From Candidatus Cloacimonadota bacterium (lineage in GTDB: Bacteria > Cloacimonadota > Cloacimonadia > Cloacimonadales > Cloacimonadaceae), in the NCBI GenBank assembly GCA_029781115.1, contig JAKOXG010000020.1, positions 62,001 through 126,000 on the forward strand: a stretch of 64,000 nt of DNA, given 5' to 3'. Below are positions 26,115-34,002 of the stretch, in pieces (positions within the stretch are counted from its first letter, which is position 1; every line of letters begins with the position of its first letter). The notes under the pieces were generated by a model, which had not been told where the DNA came from, did not search any database, and saw only the letters and a program-made list of their open reading frames with translations. The position numbers were made by a program, and so were the translations under genes.

Positions 26115-29100
26115 ATGTCCTTTGTCCACTTGCATAACCATACGCAATACAGCCTTTTGGATGGAGCTTGCCGTGTCGACCGCATGGTGAGCCTGGCCAA
26201 AGAATACAATATGCCGGCAGTAGCTATCACCGATCACGGCTGCCTTTTTGGCGTGATAGACTTTTACAAGACGGCGAAAAGAGCCGGTATCAAGCCCATC
26301 ATCGGCATTGAAGCCTATATCATCAACGGTGAGCTGGGCACGGAACAAAGCAAGCAGGAACCGCGTTCTCACCTGGTGCTTTTGGCAAAAAATCTGCAGG
26401 GCTACAAAAACCTGATGAAGCTCTCGTCCATATCCTACACCGAGGGCTATTATTACAAACCGCGCATCAACAAAGACCTTTTAAAGAAATATGGTGAGGG
26501 TTTGATCTGTCTGAGTGCCTGCGTGAAGGGCGAAATCCCCACTCTGTTGAGCAATGGCAGAAAACAGCAGGCAATCGAAGCGGTGAATTGGTATCTGGAC
26601 TTGTTTGGCGAGGACTACTACCTGGAGATTCAGGATCATGGCTTGGAGATGGAAAGAGAGGTGATGCCGCAGGTGATAGAGCTGGCCAAGGAAATGAATG
26701 TGCCGCTGGTGCTCACCAACGATTGCCACTATCTGCATCGGGAAGACCATGAGGCGCATGACATCCTGCTCTGCATCCAAACCAACAAAACCTTGGACGA
26801 TCCCCACCGCATGCGCTACAATACGCAAGAGCTCTATTTCAAAAGCCCGGAGCAAATGAAAGAGCTCTTTCCTGAGCTTCCCGAAGCATATGAAAACACG
26901 CTCCGCATCGCAGAAAAGACAGACCTGGAGCTCAAGTATGACCACTTCCTGCTGCCGGAGATCGAGACGCCTCCGGAATATCCAGATATGGGAGCTTACC
27001 TGAGGGCACAGTGCGAGGAAGCAGCCAAGGTAAAGTATCCGAATATGACGCCCGAGATCAGGGAACGGATAGATTTTGAGCTGGACGTGATCCATAGAAC
27101 CGGCTTTGACGGCTATTTCCTGGTGGTTCAGGATTTGATCGACAACGCCATCAAACAGGGCGTTCCGGTGGGGCCGGGGCGCGGTTCAGCTGCTGGGAGT
27201 ATCGTTTCCTATCTACTGGGCATCACTTTGGTGGATCCGATCAAATATGGCCTGCTGTTTGAGAGATTCCTCAATCCGGATCGCATCGGCATGCCGGATA
27301 TCGATATAGACTTTTGTGCGCAGGGACGCGGCAAAGTGATAGACTATGTGGTGCAGAAATACGGACGTAACAGCGTGACGCAGATTATCACCTTCGGCAC
27401 CTTGGGCGCAAAAACGGTGATCAAAGACGTGGCACGCGTGCTGGGTGTTCCTGCCACAGAAGCCAACGAAATCACCAAGCTGATACCGGGCATGAACAAA
27501 GGTTTGGAGGATGTCTATAAAAACGAGGTCGATTTTGCCAACCTCATCAACAGCAAACCCATCTACCAGACCATCTACAAGCACGGTGTGGTGTTGGAGG
27601 GCTTGATCCGCAATCTTGGAGTTCATGCGGCGGGAGTGGTGATTGCACCGGGCGATCTCACGGACTATATTCCGCTGGCTGTAAACAAGCAGAAAGAAGG
27701 GGAAAGCTGCGTCGTGGTGCAATATGAGGGCAAGTGGCTGGATGAGCTGAAGCTGCTGAAGATGGATATCTTGGGGCTGAAGACGCTCACCTTGATCAAG
27801 GCGACTGTGGATCTGGTGAAGAAATATCACGGTGTGGACATCGACATCAACAGCCTCGAACTCGATGATCCTGAAGTGTATAAATTGATGAGCAGAGGCG
27901 AAACGGACGGGGTGTTCCAATTTGAATCCGACGGTATGCGCAAGTATCTCATGGAGCTCAAGCCCAACGCTTTTGAAGACTTGATCGCCATGGTGGCACT
28001 GTTCCGCCCGGGTCCGATGAGATTCATCGGCAGTTTCATCGCCCGCAAACACGGCCGCGAGAAGGTGGAATATGACCATCCCATCATGGAAAATACCTTG
28101 AGGGAGACCTATGGAGTGACGGTGTATCAAGAGCAGGTGATGCGCATCTCCAGAGAGATGGGCGGCTTCACGAGAGGCGAAGCGGATACCTTGCGTAAGG
28201 CGATGGGCAAGAAAGATGTGCGCCTGATGGAGAAGTTTGAAAACAAGTTTAAGACCGGAGCGCAGTCCAAGGGCGTGAGCGAAAGAGTTGCCAGTAAGAT
28301 CTGGGAGGATTGGAAGCAGTTTGCGCAATATGCATTCAACAAGAGCCATGCCACTTGCTACGCTTTGGTGGCCTATCAAACCGCTTGGCTGAAAGCGCAT
28401 TATCCGGTGGAGTTTATGGCGGCGCTGCTCTCTCTGGAAGATAACCCGGACAAAATCCCTGTGCAGATTGGCGTGTGCAGGGATATGGGAATCAACATCA
28501 TCCCTCCCAATATCAACCGCAGTTTGAGCGAATTCAGCGTGCACGGCAAAGAGGTGCTTTTTGGCCTGAGAGCCATCAAGAACTTGGGTGAGGCGGCGAT
28601 GCGCTGCATCATCGAAGAGCGTGAGGAAAACGGCCCCTTCACCGGTATCTTCGACTTTTGCAAACGCTTAGACAGCATCGCGGTGAATAAGACAGTGCTG
28701 GAAAGCCTGATTGCCAGCGGTGCGATGGATGAGCTGGAAGGCAACCGGGCTCAGAAATGGGAGAGCATAGAATCTGCACTGGCCTACAGCACCGGCGAGC
28801 AAAGAGAAAGACGTGCAGGACAGACCAGCCTTTTTGACATCATCAGCGATGGCGATGAGCAGGAATACGATCCACCCTTGCCACAGATCGAAGAATGGGA
28901 CTTTATACCCAAGCTGATGAAGGAAAAGGACGTATTGGGGTTCTATATGAGCGGCCATCCCCTGGATCATTACAAGCATCTGGTCGAAAGCTATACCACC
29001 AGTTGCGAAGATGTGGCTCGTGACAGCAGCAAATCCGACTTCGTGCTCTGTGGTGTGGTGACGCAGATCAGCAAGAAACGAGACAGCAAGGGAAATCCCT

Positions 29101-29567
29101 TCGCTTTTGTGCAGTTTGAAGACCTCTCAGGCCGCTTTGAGGTTCCGCTTTTCAACCGCTATTATCAAGAATATCAAGACCTTATTTCAGACAACCTGAT
29201 TTTGGGCATCGTGGGGAGCTTGTCTACCTATACCAACGGTACGGAAGAATTGATCAAGATGGTGAGGGTAAATCCCAAGAAGGTTTTCCCCATCAGAGAA
29301 CTGCCCAATATTGTGAGTGGCGAGCTGAACCTGAATCTGCCTCAAGCCAAGATGACTCAAACCTTTATCGATCAAGTTGAGCGCTGTATGGGTAGATCGG
29401 CGGGCAACTTTGGCATCAGAATGACCTTGGTGAACGATAATGAGGACGAGCTTGTCCTGGAATCTGAGCGTAAGTTTTTCCCGGATGATGACTTTTTGAG
29501 GTGGTTGAGCGAAAACAAGGTCCAATATTCTATGAGAGTGAGGATCAACAATGAAAGCAACAGTTAG
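26115..29567 (+). CDS. dnaE: DNA polymerase III subunit alpha
   Basis: DnaE is the replicative polymerase subunit. The 1150-residue length is normal. The PHP domain opens the protein (FVHLHNHTQYSLLDG, residues 3-17; AITDHG near 37). The polymerase palm has GPGRGSAAGSIVSYLLGIT and the catalytic PDIDIDF (D397 and D399). Further family motifs are FQFESDGMRKYLMELKP and YQEQVMRISREMGGFTRGEAD. Tandem helix-hairpin-helix and OB domains occupy the C-terminal third (OB near FVLCGVVTQISKKRD). The PHP metal ligands appear intact (HxH present), so proofreading or structural activity is possible. The ATG follows a GGAGAATCACA ribosome site. Its end overlaps the next gene by 17 bp. Confidence 0.98.
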   Translation: MSFVHLHNHTQYSLLDGACRVDRMVSLAKEYNMPAVAITDHGCLFGVIDFYKTAKRAGIKPIIGIEAYIINGELGTEQSKQEPRSHLVLLAKNLQGYKNLMKLSSISYTEGYYYKPRINKDLLKKYGEGLICLSACVKGEIPTLLSNGRKQQAIEAVNWYLDLFGEDYYLEIQDHGLEMEREVMPQVIELAKEMNVPLVLTNDCHYLHREDHEAHDILLCIQTNKTLDDPHRMRYNTQELYFKSPEQMKELFPELPEAYENTLRIAEKTDLELKYDHFLLPEIETPPEYPDMGAYLRAQCEEAAKVKYPNMTPEIRERIDFELDVIHRTGFDGYFLVVQDLIDNAIKQGVPVGPGRGSAAGSIVSYLLGITLVDPIKYGLLFERFLNPDRIGMPDIDIDFCAQGRGKVIDYVVQKYGRNSVTQIITFGTLGAKTVIKDVARVLGVPATEANEITKLIPGMNKGLEDVYKNEVDFANLINSKPIYQTIYKHGVVLEGLIRNLGVHAAGVVIAPGDLTDYIPLAVNKQKEGESCVVVQYEGKWLDELKLLKMDILGLKTLTLIKATVDLVKKYHGVDIDINSLELDDPEVYKLMSRGETDGVFQFESDGMRKYLMELKPNAFEDLIAMVALFRPGPMRFIGSFIARKHGREKVEYDHPIMENTLRETYGVTVYQEQVMRISREMGGFTRGEADTLRKAMGKKDVRLMEKFENKFKTGAQSKGVSERVASKIWEDWKQFAQYAFNKSHATCYALVAYQTAWLKAHYPVEFMAALLSLEDNPDKIPVQIGVCRDMGINIIPPNINRSLSEFSVHGKEVLFGLRAIKNLGEAAMRCIIEEREENGPFTGIFDFCKRLDSIAVNKTVLESLIASGAMDELEGNRAQKWESIESALAYSTGEQRERRAGQTSLFDIISDGDEQEYDPPLPQIEEWDFIPKLMKEKDVLGFYMSGHPLDHYKHLVESYTTSCEDVARDSSKSDFVLCGVVTQISKKRDSKGNPFAFVQFEDLSGRFEVPLFNRYYQEYQDLISDNLILGIVGSLSTYTNGTEELIKMVRVNPKKVFPIRELPNIVSGELNLNLPQAKMTQTFIDQVERCMGRSAGNFGIRMTLVNDNEDELVLESERKFFPDDDFLRWLSENKVQYSMRVRINNESNS

Positions 29568-30660
29568 TCTCCTGTTCTTAGTGCTTTTTTGCAGCCTGTT
29601 TTGGGCGCAGGAAGTGGTGTTTGAGCATTATGAGTCGGGCACCGATATCTGGGTGCTCATCCCTTACAGCTCCTTATCCTTTAAAAAGGGCTTCGATTAT
29701 GCAGACTACCAGCTTTCAGTGGAGATCAAAGGAGCCAAGAAGAAGGAGAAAACCTCCTTTTCTTCCAAATTACACATTCCCAAGAGGGATTGGCTGCAGG
29801 ATGCTGCCATCCCGGTGAAGTTTACTGCCAATCTGGTGAAGGACAATTACAAGCTGGCCTTGCAATTGCGCAACCTGAACCTGGGTGACAAGGTGAAGTT
29901 GAATAGAGAATTCAGCCTGGATAAGTATACCCCCATCGGGCAGGCATGGTTGCTGGCAGAGCGGGAGGAGCAGAGCTTTCTGCCTGCTGATCTGGGTTCA
30001 TTGAACGGGCAGCTCAGCAGCTGTGTGATCTCGCAGAAGTTTTCTCTGGCGGTGGATAGCCTGAGCGTGGAGATGGGGGATAAGGCCTGGGTCTATTATC
30101 AACCCCGTGAAGAAGTCCGGATAGACCTGCTGGAGCGGATGCCTGTCTCTCCACCGATCAATATCACCGTTCACGAAACAAATATCCAATACAAAGCACA
30201 TCCCTTCACTTACAGCCCTTGGTTTGCCTACAACCTGCGCTACAGCTACAGCGATCAGGTTCAGCAGATCCGCTATATAGCCACTCAAAATCAGTATCAC
30301 GACCTCATGGCCTTAAAGGATCACGAGCTGGCTCAAGGGATTGAACTCTTCTGGCAAAGCATGGATCCCAGCCCGGGAACGATACGCAATGAAGCCCGGG
30401 AAGAGTTTTGCAATCGGGTGATTATCGCCGACGAAAGATACACTTTGCACAAAAAGTTGAGGGGTTGGGCCTCCGATCGTGGTAGAATATATATCAAGTT
30501 TGGCGAACCTGACTACGTGAGTCACCCCGATCCCATTCCCGAACGTAGCTATCCCACCATCGTGTGGAGTTACAAAAGGAACAATAAGGAGTTTCTCTTT
30601 GTGGAGTTAAGCGGTTATGGCCAATATACACTATGGAATAAAGATGAAGAATACGATTAA
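29551..30660 (+). CDS. Exported GWxTD-domain protein 1
   Basis: The 369-residue product has a signal peptide (MKATVSLLFLVLFCSLFWA) and a C-terminal GWxTD domain, here GWASDRGRIYIKFGEPDYV from residue 305, followed by TIVWSYKRNNKEFLFVEL. This domain is known from Bacteroidota, Acidobacteriota and relatives but has no assigned biochemical function. The gene starts inside the last codons of dnaE and is followed by an overlapping second GWxTD gene, so the two products may act together in the envelope. Confidence 0.85.
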   Translation: MKATVSLLFLVLFCSLFWAQEVVFEHYESGTDIWVLIPYSSLSFKKGFDYADYQLSVEIKGAKKKEKTSFSSKLHIPKRDWLQDAAIPVKFTANLVKDNYKLALQLRNLNLGDKVKLNREFSLDKYTPIGQAWLLAEREEQSFLPADLGSLNGQLSSCVISQKFSLAVDSLSVEMGDKAWVYYQPREEVRIDLLERMPVSPPINITVHETNIQYKAHPFTYSPWFAYNLRYSYSDQVQQIRYIATQNQYHDLMALKDHELAQGIELFWQSMDPSPGTIRNEAREEFCNRVIIADERYTLHKKLRGWASDRGRIYIKFGEPDYVSHPDPIPERSYPTIVWSYKRNNKEFLFVELSGYGQYTLWNKDEEYD

Positions 30661-31972
30661 ATGTCTTTTAACGATCGCCCTGCTGCTGCTGAGCGTGACG
30701 CTGGCGGCACAGAATAAGCTGAACATGTCTTTGCGTGACCTGCGGTTCAAAGATGCATCTGGCAATACTTTGCTGCACATAGACTATCAGATACCCTATC
30801 GCAACCTGGTCTTTGTAGCCCAGGAGGGCGGCTTTTTTGCCAAAGTGGAAGTAAGCGTCAGCATTCCCAAGGGTGATTCGCTGCTTGTGATCAAAGACTT
30901 GTTGGACAACGTGGGCATCACCAACAAAAACGATGCATCCTCTGCCAAATCACATATCAACCGGGTCAGTTTTCTGCTGGATGAATCCGTAGACAGGCTT
31001 TATTTCAAGGCGGAAGACCTAAATTCCGGGCGTATCTTTTCCTGGCCCATCAATGGGCAACCACTGGCAGAAGATGAGCTGCTGAGCGACGTTCAGCTGT
31101 GTTCTGAAGTGACAATCGACAGCACCTCCGTGAGCAAGTTTCGCAAAGGGAATCTGCTGTATAAGAGTGAGCCGTCGTTGATCTTCGATAAAAACAGCCT
31201 GGAAAACGTGCACCTCTATGTGGAAGCCTATGTTCCGCAGGAGGTTAACGGCGTGGGCATGATGAACCTGTATATCGAAAAGGACAGCCTCATCGTTAAG
31301 GATGACTACTTTGACATCAACATCGATGCGCCGCAAAAGGCTCTGCATCTGCAAATCCCTACAGGGAAGCTGGAAGCGGGGTCATATCAGGGAGTTTTGA
31401 GCCTGCAAATCGGAGACAGCCTGCAGGAAAAGGAGTTTGAGTTTTTCATCACCGAAAAAGCAGAACCACTCTACTTTCTGATGCCGGATCCCGAAGATGA
31501 GCTGCAACTCTTGAGGTATTTCAGCTCAGGTGCCTCGCCGGTGGATTGGAGCCGTTACGACGAAGCTACCAAAAAACGCTATCTTTCCAGCCTTTGGAAA
31601 CGCTTGGGAACAGGTGCCGGGATGAGCACGGAAGCTATCATGGCCATCGTGGAAGAGCGCGTGGAATATGCCAACAGCTATTTTCGGCATTTCAAAGAAG
31701 GCTGGAAGACGGATATGGGGCGCATCTACATCCGCAATGGAGAAGCAGATGAGGTGGAAAAGGACAGCATCCAAGAACTTACGCGCTATGTGAGCAAAGA
31801 CTACCAGATCTGGAAATACAGGGGCAGGGTCAGAGCTGTCTATGTGTTTGTGGATGTGCAGATGAATGGCAATTATCAGCTAATCTATGTGCGTGGCGAC
31901 GAAATGGAGAGCAGCCGACCGGATTATCTGCGCTTTTTGGGTGATGACTTCGATATGTCCAAATTGGAATAG
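30644..31972 (+). CDS. Exported GWxTD-domain protein 2
   Basis: The 442-residue product begins MKNTIKCLLTIALLLLSVTL and is cleaved near residue 24 (LAAQ). A beta-rich region is followed by a C-terminal GWxTD domain starting at about residue 353 (GWKTDMGRIYIRNGEADEV). The start I chose (30644, overlapping the previous gene by 17 bp) places the signal peptide at the N-terminus; an ATG at 30617 would add nine residues. It shares architecture with the preceding protein, which suggests tandem duplication and divergence. Confidence 0.82.
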   Translation: MKNTIKCLLTIALLLLSVTLAAQNKLNMSLRDLRFKDASGNTLLHIDYQIPYRNLVFVAQEGGFFAKVEVSVSIPKGDSLLVIKDLLDNVGITNKNDASSAKSHINRVSFLLDESVDRLYFKAEDLNSGRIFSWPINGQPLAEDELLSDVQLCSEVTIDSTSVSKFRKGNLLYKSEPSLIFDKNSLENVHLYVEAYVPQEVNGVGMMNLYIEKDSLIVKDDYFDINIDAPQKALHLQIPTGKLEAGSYQGVLSLQIGDSLQEKEFEFFITEKAEPLYFLMPDPEDELQLLRYFSSGASPVDWSRYDEATKKRYLSSLWKRLGTGAGMSTEAIMAIVEERVEYANSYFRHFKEGWKTDMGRIYIRNGEADEVEKDSIQELTRYVSKDYQIWKYRGRVRAVYVFVDVQMNGNYQLIYVRGDEMESSRPDYLRFLGDDFDMSKLE

Positions 31973-32011
31973 CCCGGACTTTGCACAGGCTTTGGAAAGG
32001 GGATATCCCTG

Positions 32012-32065
32012 CTTGGTTTCGGCGAGCGACGGTGCTGTTTGTGGTCGCTTCAGCAAGCGACCCTA
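32012..32065. repeat. Hairpin repeat module
   Basis: GGTCGCTTCAGCAAGCGACC (32043-32062) forms a perfect hairpin followed by CTAC. It belongs to the same hairpin-plus-CTAC family as 10363-10386 and 57239-57262. It directly abuts the third ~105-bp repeat. Confidence 0.7.
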
Positions 32066-32170
32066 CTTCTTCCTTGCTTAGCCTCCCGGTGATTACCCGG
32101 TGCCTCTCGGGAAAATCCCGAGTATCACCGAGGCGTCGCCGGGCGGCTAAGTAAGGAAGAGGTGAGTGGA
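32066..32170 (-). repeat. Structured ~105-bp intergenic repeat, copy 3 (inverted)
   Basis: Reading the minus strand gives CACTCACCTCTTCCTTACTT, then GCCCGGCG, GATACTCGGGATTTTCCCGA, ATCACCGGGAGGCTAAGCAA. This matches copies at 3127 and 25851. Differences at paired positions (GCCTCGGTGATACTCGGG against GCCGTGGAGATACTCGGG) keep much of the hairpin potential. Confidence 0.8.
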
Positions 32171-32242
32171 GAAACCAGAAAAAGGGCTAACAGGAACAGC
32201 TTGTTGTATCACATAGGGTTATATTAGGAGCTTATACTATTG

Positions 32243-32641
32243 TTAACGGTATTTGTTATACTCAAAAACAGGATGAAAAGCATCGGGGAAATGCTTGATG
32301 CTAAAGGTGTTGTTGCGCTTGTCTTCAAAGACCAGGATGATGTCAAAACGAGATTCGTGCTTGACAAAATCAGGGCTCTGATTAATGTATACCAAAGCTG
32401 CTTGGGTGATATGATATCGCTTTCGACGAGTGATCGTTTGCAGGGCAGCGTCTATAGAGTGATAGCGGCGGGTCTTTACCTCGACGAAAACGAGGTGCGT
32501 GTCGTTGTGAACAATGATGTCGATTTCCCCATTTTTGGTTCGGAAATTCTTGCACAGCAGCTTATACCCTTTGCTTATCAGGTATTTAGCGGCAAGTTCC
32601 TCGCCAGTGCGGGAAAGTTGATACGTTGAGTTTGTGTCCAT
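32243..32641 (-). CDS. yraN: YraN/UPF0102-family endonuclease-like protein
   Basis: The 132-residue protein matches the UPF0102/YraN family, predicted restriction-endonuclease-fold proteins of unknown role. It contains GEELAAKYLISKGYKLLCKN, then the nuclease-type core GEIDIIVHNDTHLVFVEVKTR (residues about 38-58) with the Asp and Glu-x-Lys pattern. Length is typical. It is divergently placed from the outer-membrane gene at 32740. Confidence 0.92.
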   Translation of the reverse strand: MDTNSTYQLSRTGEELAAKYLISKGYKLLCKNFRTKNGEIDIIVHNDTHLVFVEVKTRRYHSIDAALQTITRRKRYHITQAALVYINQSPDFVKHESRFDIILVFEDKRNNTFSIKHFPDAFHPVFEYNKYR

Positions 32642-32656
32642 GGGTCAAGAAAATGC

Positions 32657-32682
32657 TTGACGTAAATCACGTCAATTATAAT
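32657..32682 (+). promoter_or_regulatory. Promoter-operator region with palindrome
   Basis: A perfect inverted repeat TTGACGT-aaatc-ACGTCAA (32657-32675) lies directly before TATAAT (32677-32682) in the 98-bp gap between divergent yraN and the YjbH-like gene. TTGACG as -35 would give only a 14-bp spacer, so the palindrome is more likely an operator that overlaps a promoter. Confidence 0.5.
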
Positions 32683-32739
32683 TTGAATCCAATAACTACT
32701 AAACCAAAAACTAATAATCACCGAAAGGTGGAGGGAAGT

Positions 32740-33825
32740 ATGAGAAAAGTATTATTTAGTGCACTTGTAATGACGTTTCTGGCGGGGATGCTGTTTGCGG
32801 CTCCTTTCCAGACATTGGGCATGCTGCGCACGCCTGATGCGTACGTTTTGCCTCATAAGGCAGCAGAAATTTTATTGGTTGGCTACTATAGAGACGTAGC
32901 CAAGCCTAGTTATGTTGACATGGACAGATGGGGCAAGTTTGTCCCCTACGGCATGCTCGGTGTAGGGCTTTTTGACAGGGCAGAGATTGGTCTTTTCGCT
33001 GGAGACGGGCTGTATTTTATGAATACCAAGGTCAAGCTGGTTGAAGAAACTTTGCGCATGCCCCAGATCTCTATCGGAATGGACAATATCTTCTCCGGTA
33101 TTAATGAGCACAGAGCTCAAGACCCGAGTCCCGGCTGGTATTGGCATACTCATCCGGATAAAACGAACTACGAGTATTATTCATTCTACGCTGTGGCCTC
33201 CAAGCAAGTGGTCATCGGCAAGACAAACTGGATGTTCAACGTGGGTGGCGGTAACAACCGTTTCACGGGTCAGGTGCCACGCTCAAGGATCTTCAATGGA
33301 TTGTTCTACTCAATCGAGTTTTCGCCCTTCAAGGATTTCTTCATCCAAGGCGAATATAGCGGACATGACTTCCAAGCCGGCTTGAAGTACACATTTGGCA
33401 ACTTTGGTGTCAGAGTTGGTGCCCAAGCTATTGAAGACCTGTTCAAAGACAATGGCTACGAAGAAAACCTGCGCGTTGCTCTGGGAATATCCTATCTGTT
33501 TGACAAATATGCCACTGCCAAGCGCCGTCCCGACATTGTGGAACTTGCCAAAGGAGCCCGCAGTGCAGAAGAGCCCTTCATTGAGATAACTGACGACGGA
33601 CCAGAAGTTGTAATCACAGACACCCCGCCTGACGAGCCACTTGGCGAAGTCAGCTTGGGAACAGGCACAACCGACATCGGAGTTCAAGGTGGCAGCAGCT
33701 ACAAGGAGCTTTCCCCCGAGGTTAAAGACCTGTTAGGAGAATTGAGATCTTTGCGCGAAGAAAGAGAAAAAGCCCAGAAGGCTTTGCTTGATCTGCGTGC
33801 GTGGTTGAAAGAAAACAAACAGTAA
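32740..33825 (+). CDS. YjbH-like outer-membrane protein
   Basis: The 361-residue product has a signal peptide (MRKVLFSALVMTFLAGMLFA) followed by LGMLRTPDAYVLPHKAAEIL, the N-terminal motif of YjbH-type outer-membrane proteins. About 270 residues of barrel-like strands follow (LKYTFGNFGVRVGAQAIEDL, LRVALGISYLF). The C-terminus leaves the barrel: an acidic linker (residues 285-330) leads to a coiled coil (EVKDLLGELRSLREEREKAQ) reaching the end. I start at 32740 (ribosome site GGTGGAGGGAAGT). The coiled coil may contact the periplasmic helical-repeat protein of the next operon. Confidence 0.8.
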   Translation: MRKVLFSALVMTFLAGMLFAAPFQTLGMLRTPDAYVLPHKAAEILLVGYYRDVAKPSYVDMDRWGKFVPYGMLGVGLFDRAEIGLFAGDGLYFMNTKVKLVEETLRMPQISIGMDNIFSGINEHRAQDPSPGWYWHTHPDKTNYEYYSFYAVASKQVVIGKTNWMFNVGGGNNRFTGQVPRSRIFNGLFYSIEFSPFKDFFIQGEYSGHDFQAGLKYTFGNFGVRVGAQAIEDLFKDNGYEENLRVALGISYLFDKYATAKRRPDIVELAKGARSAEEPFIEITDDGPEVVITDTPPDEPLGEVSLGTGTTDIGVQGGSSYKELSPEVKDLLGELRSLREEREKAQKALLDLRAWLKENKQ

Positions 33826-33904
33826 AACAGTTAAACATTTTTGTGTGACATGGTTCATGTCAAAACCTTATTTGAGCCCACAGACTTCCCTTGAGATAAG
33901 AGAA

Positions 33905-33945
33905 TCTACACCAGGCGCGGACTTCTCTGCGCCTGGCGTAGTGTT
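33905..33945 (+). terminator. Hairpin, probable terminator or attenuator
   Basis: CCAGGCGC (33911-33918) pairs with GCGCCTGG (33929-33936) around a 10-base loop. The downstream tract (CGTAGTGTTCTAT) is only partly T-rich, so termination would be imperfect. Confidence 0.5.
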
Positions 33946-34002
33946 CTATATGCAGATTTTTAACATTTTTAAACTATGGACGATTAAGAAGTGAGCAGGG
34001 TT

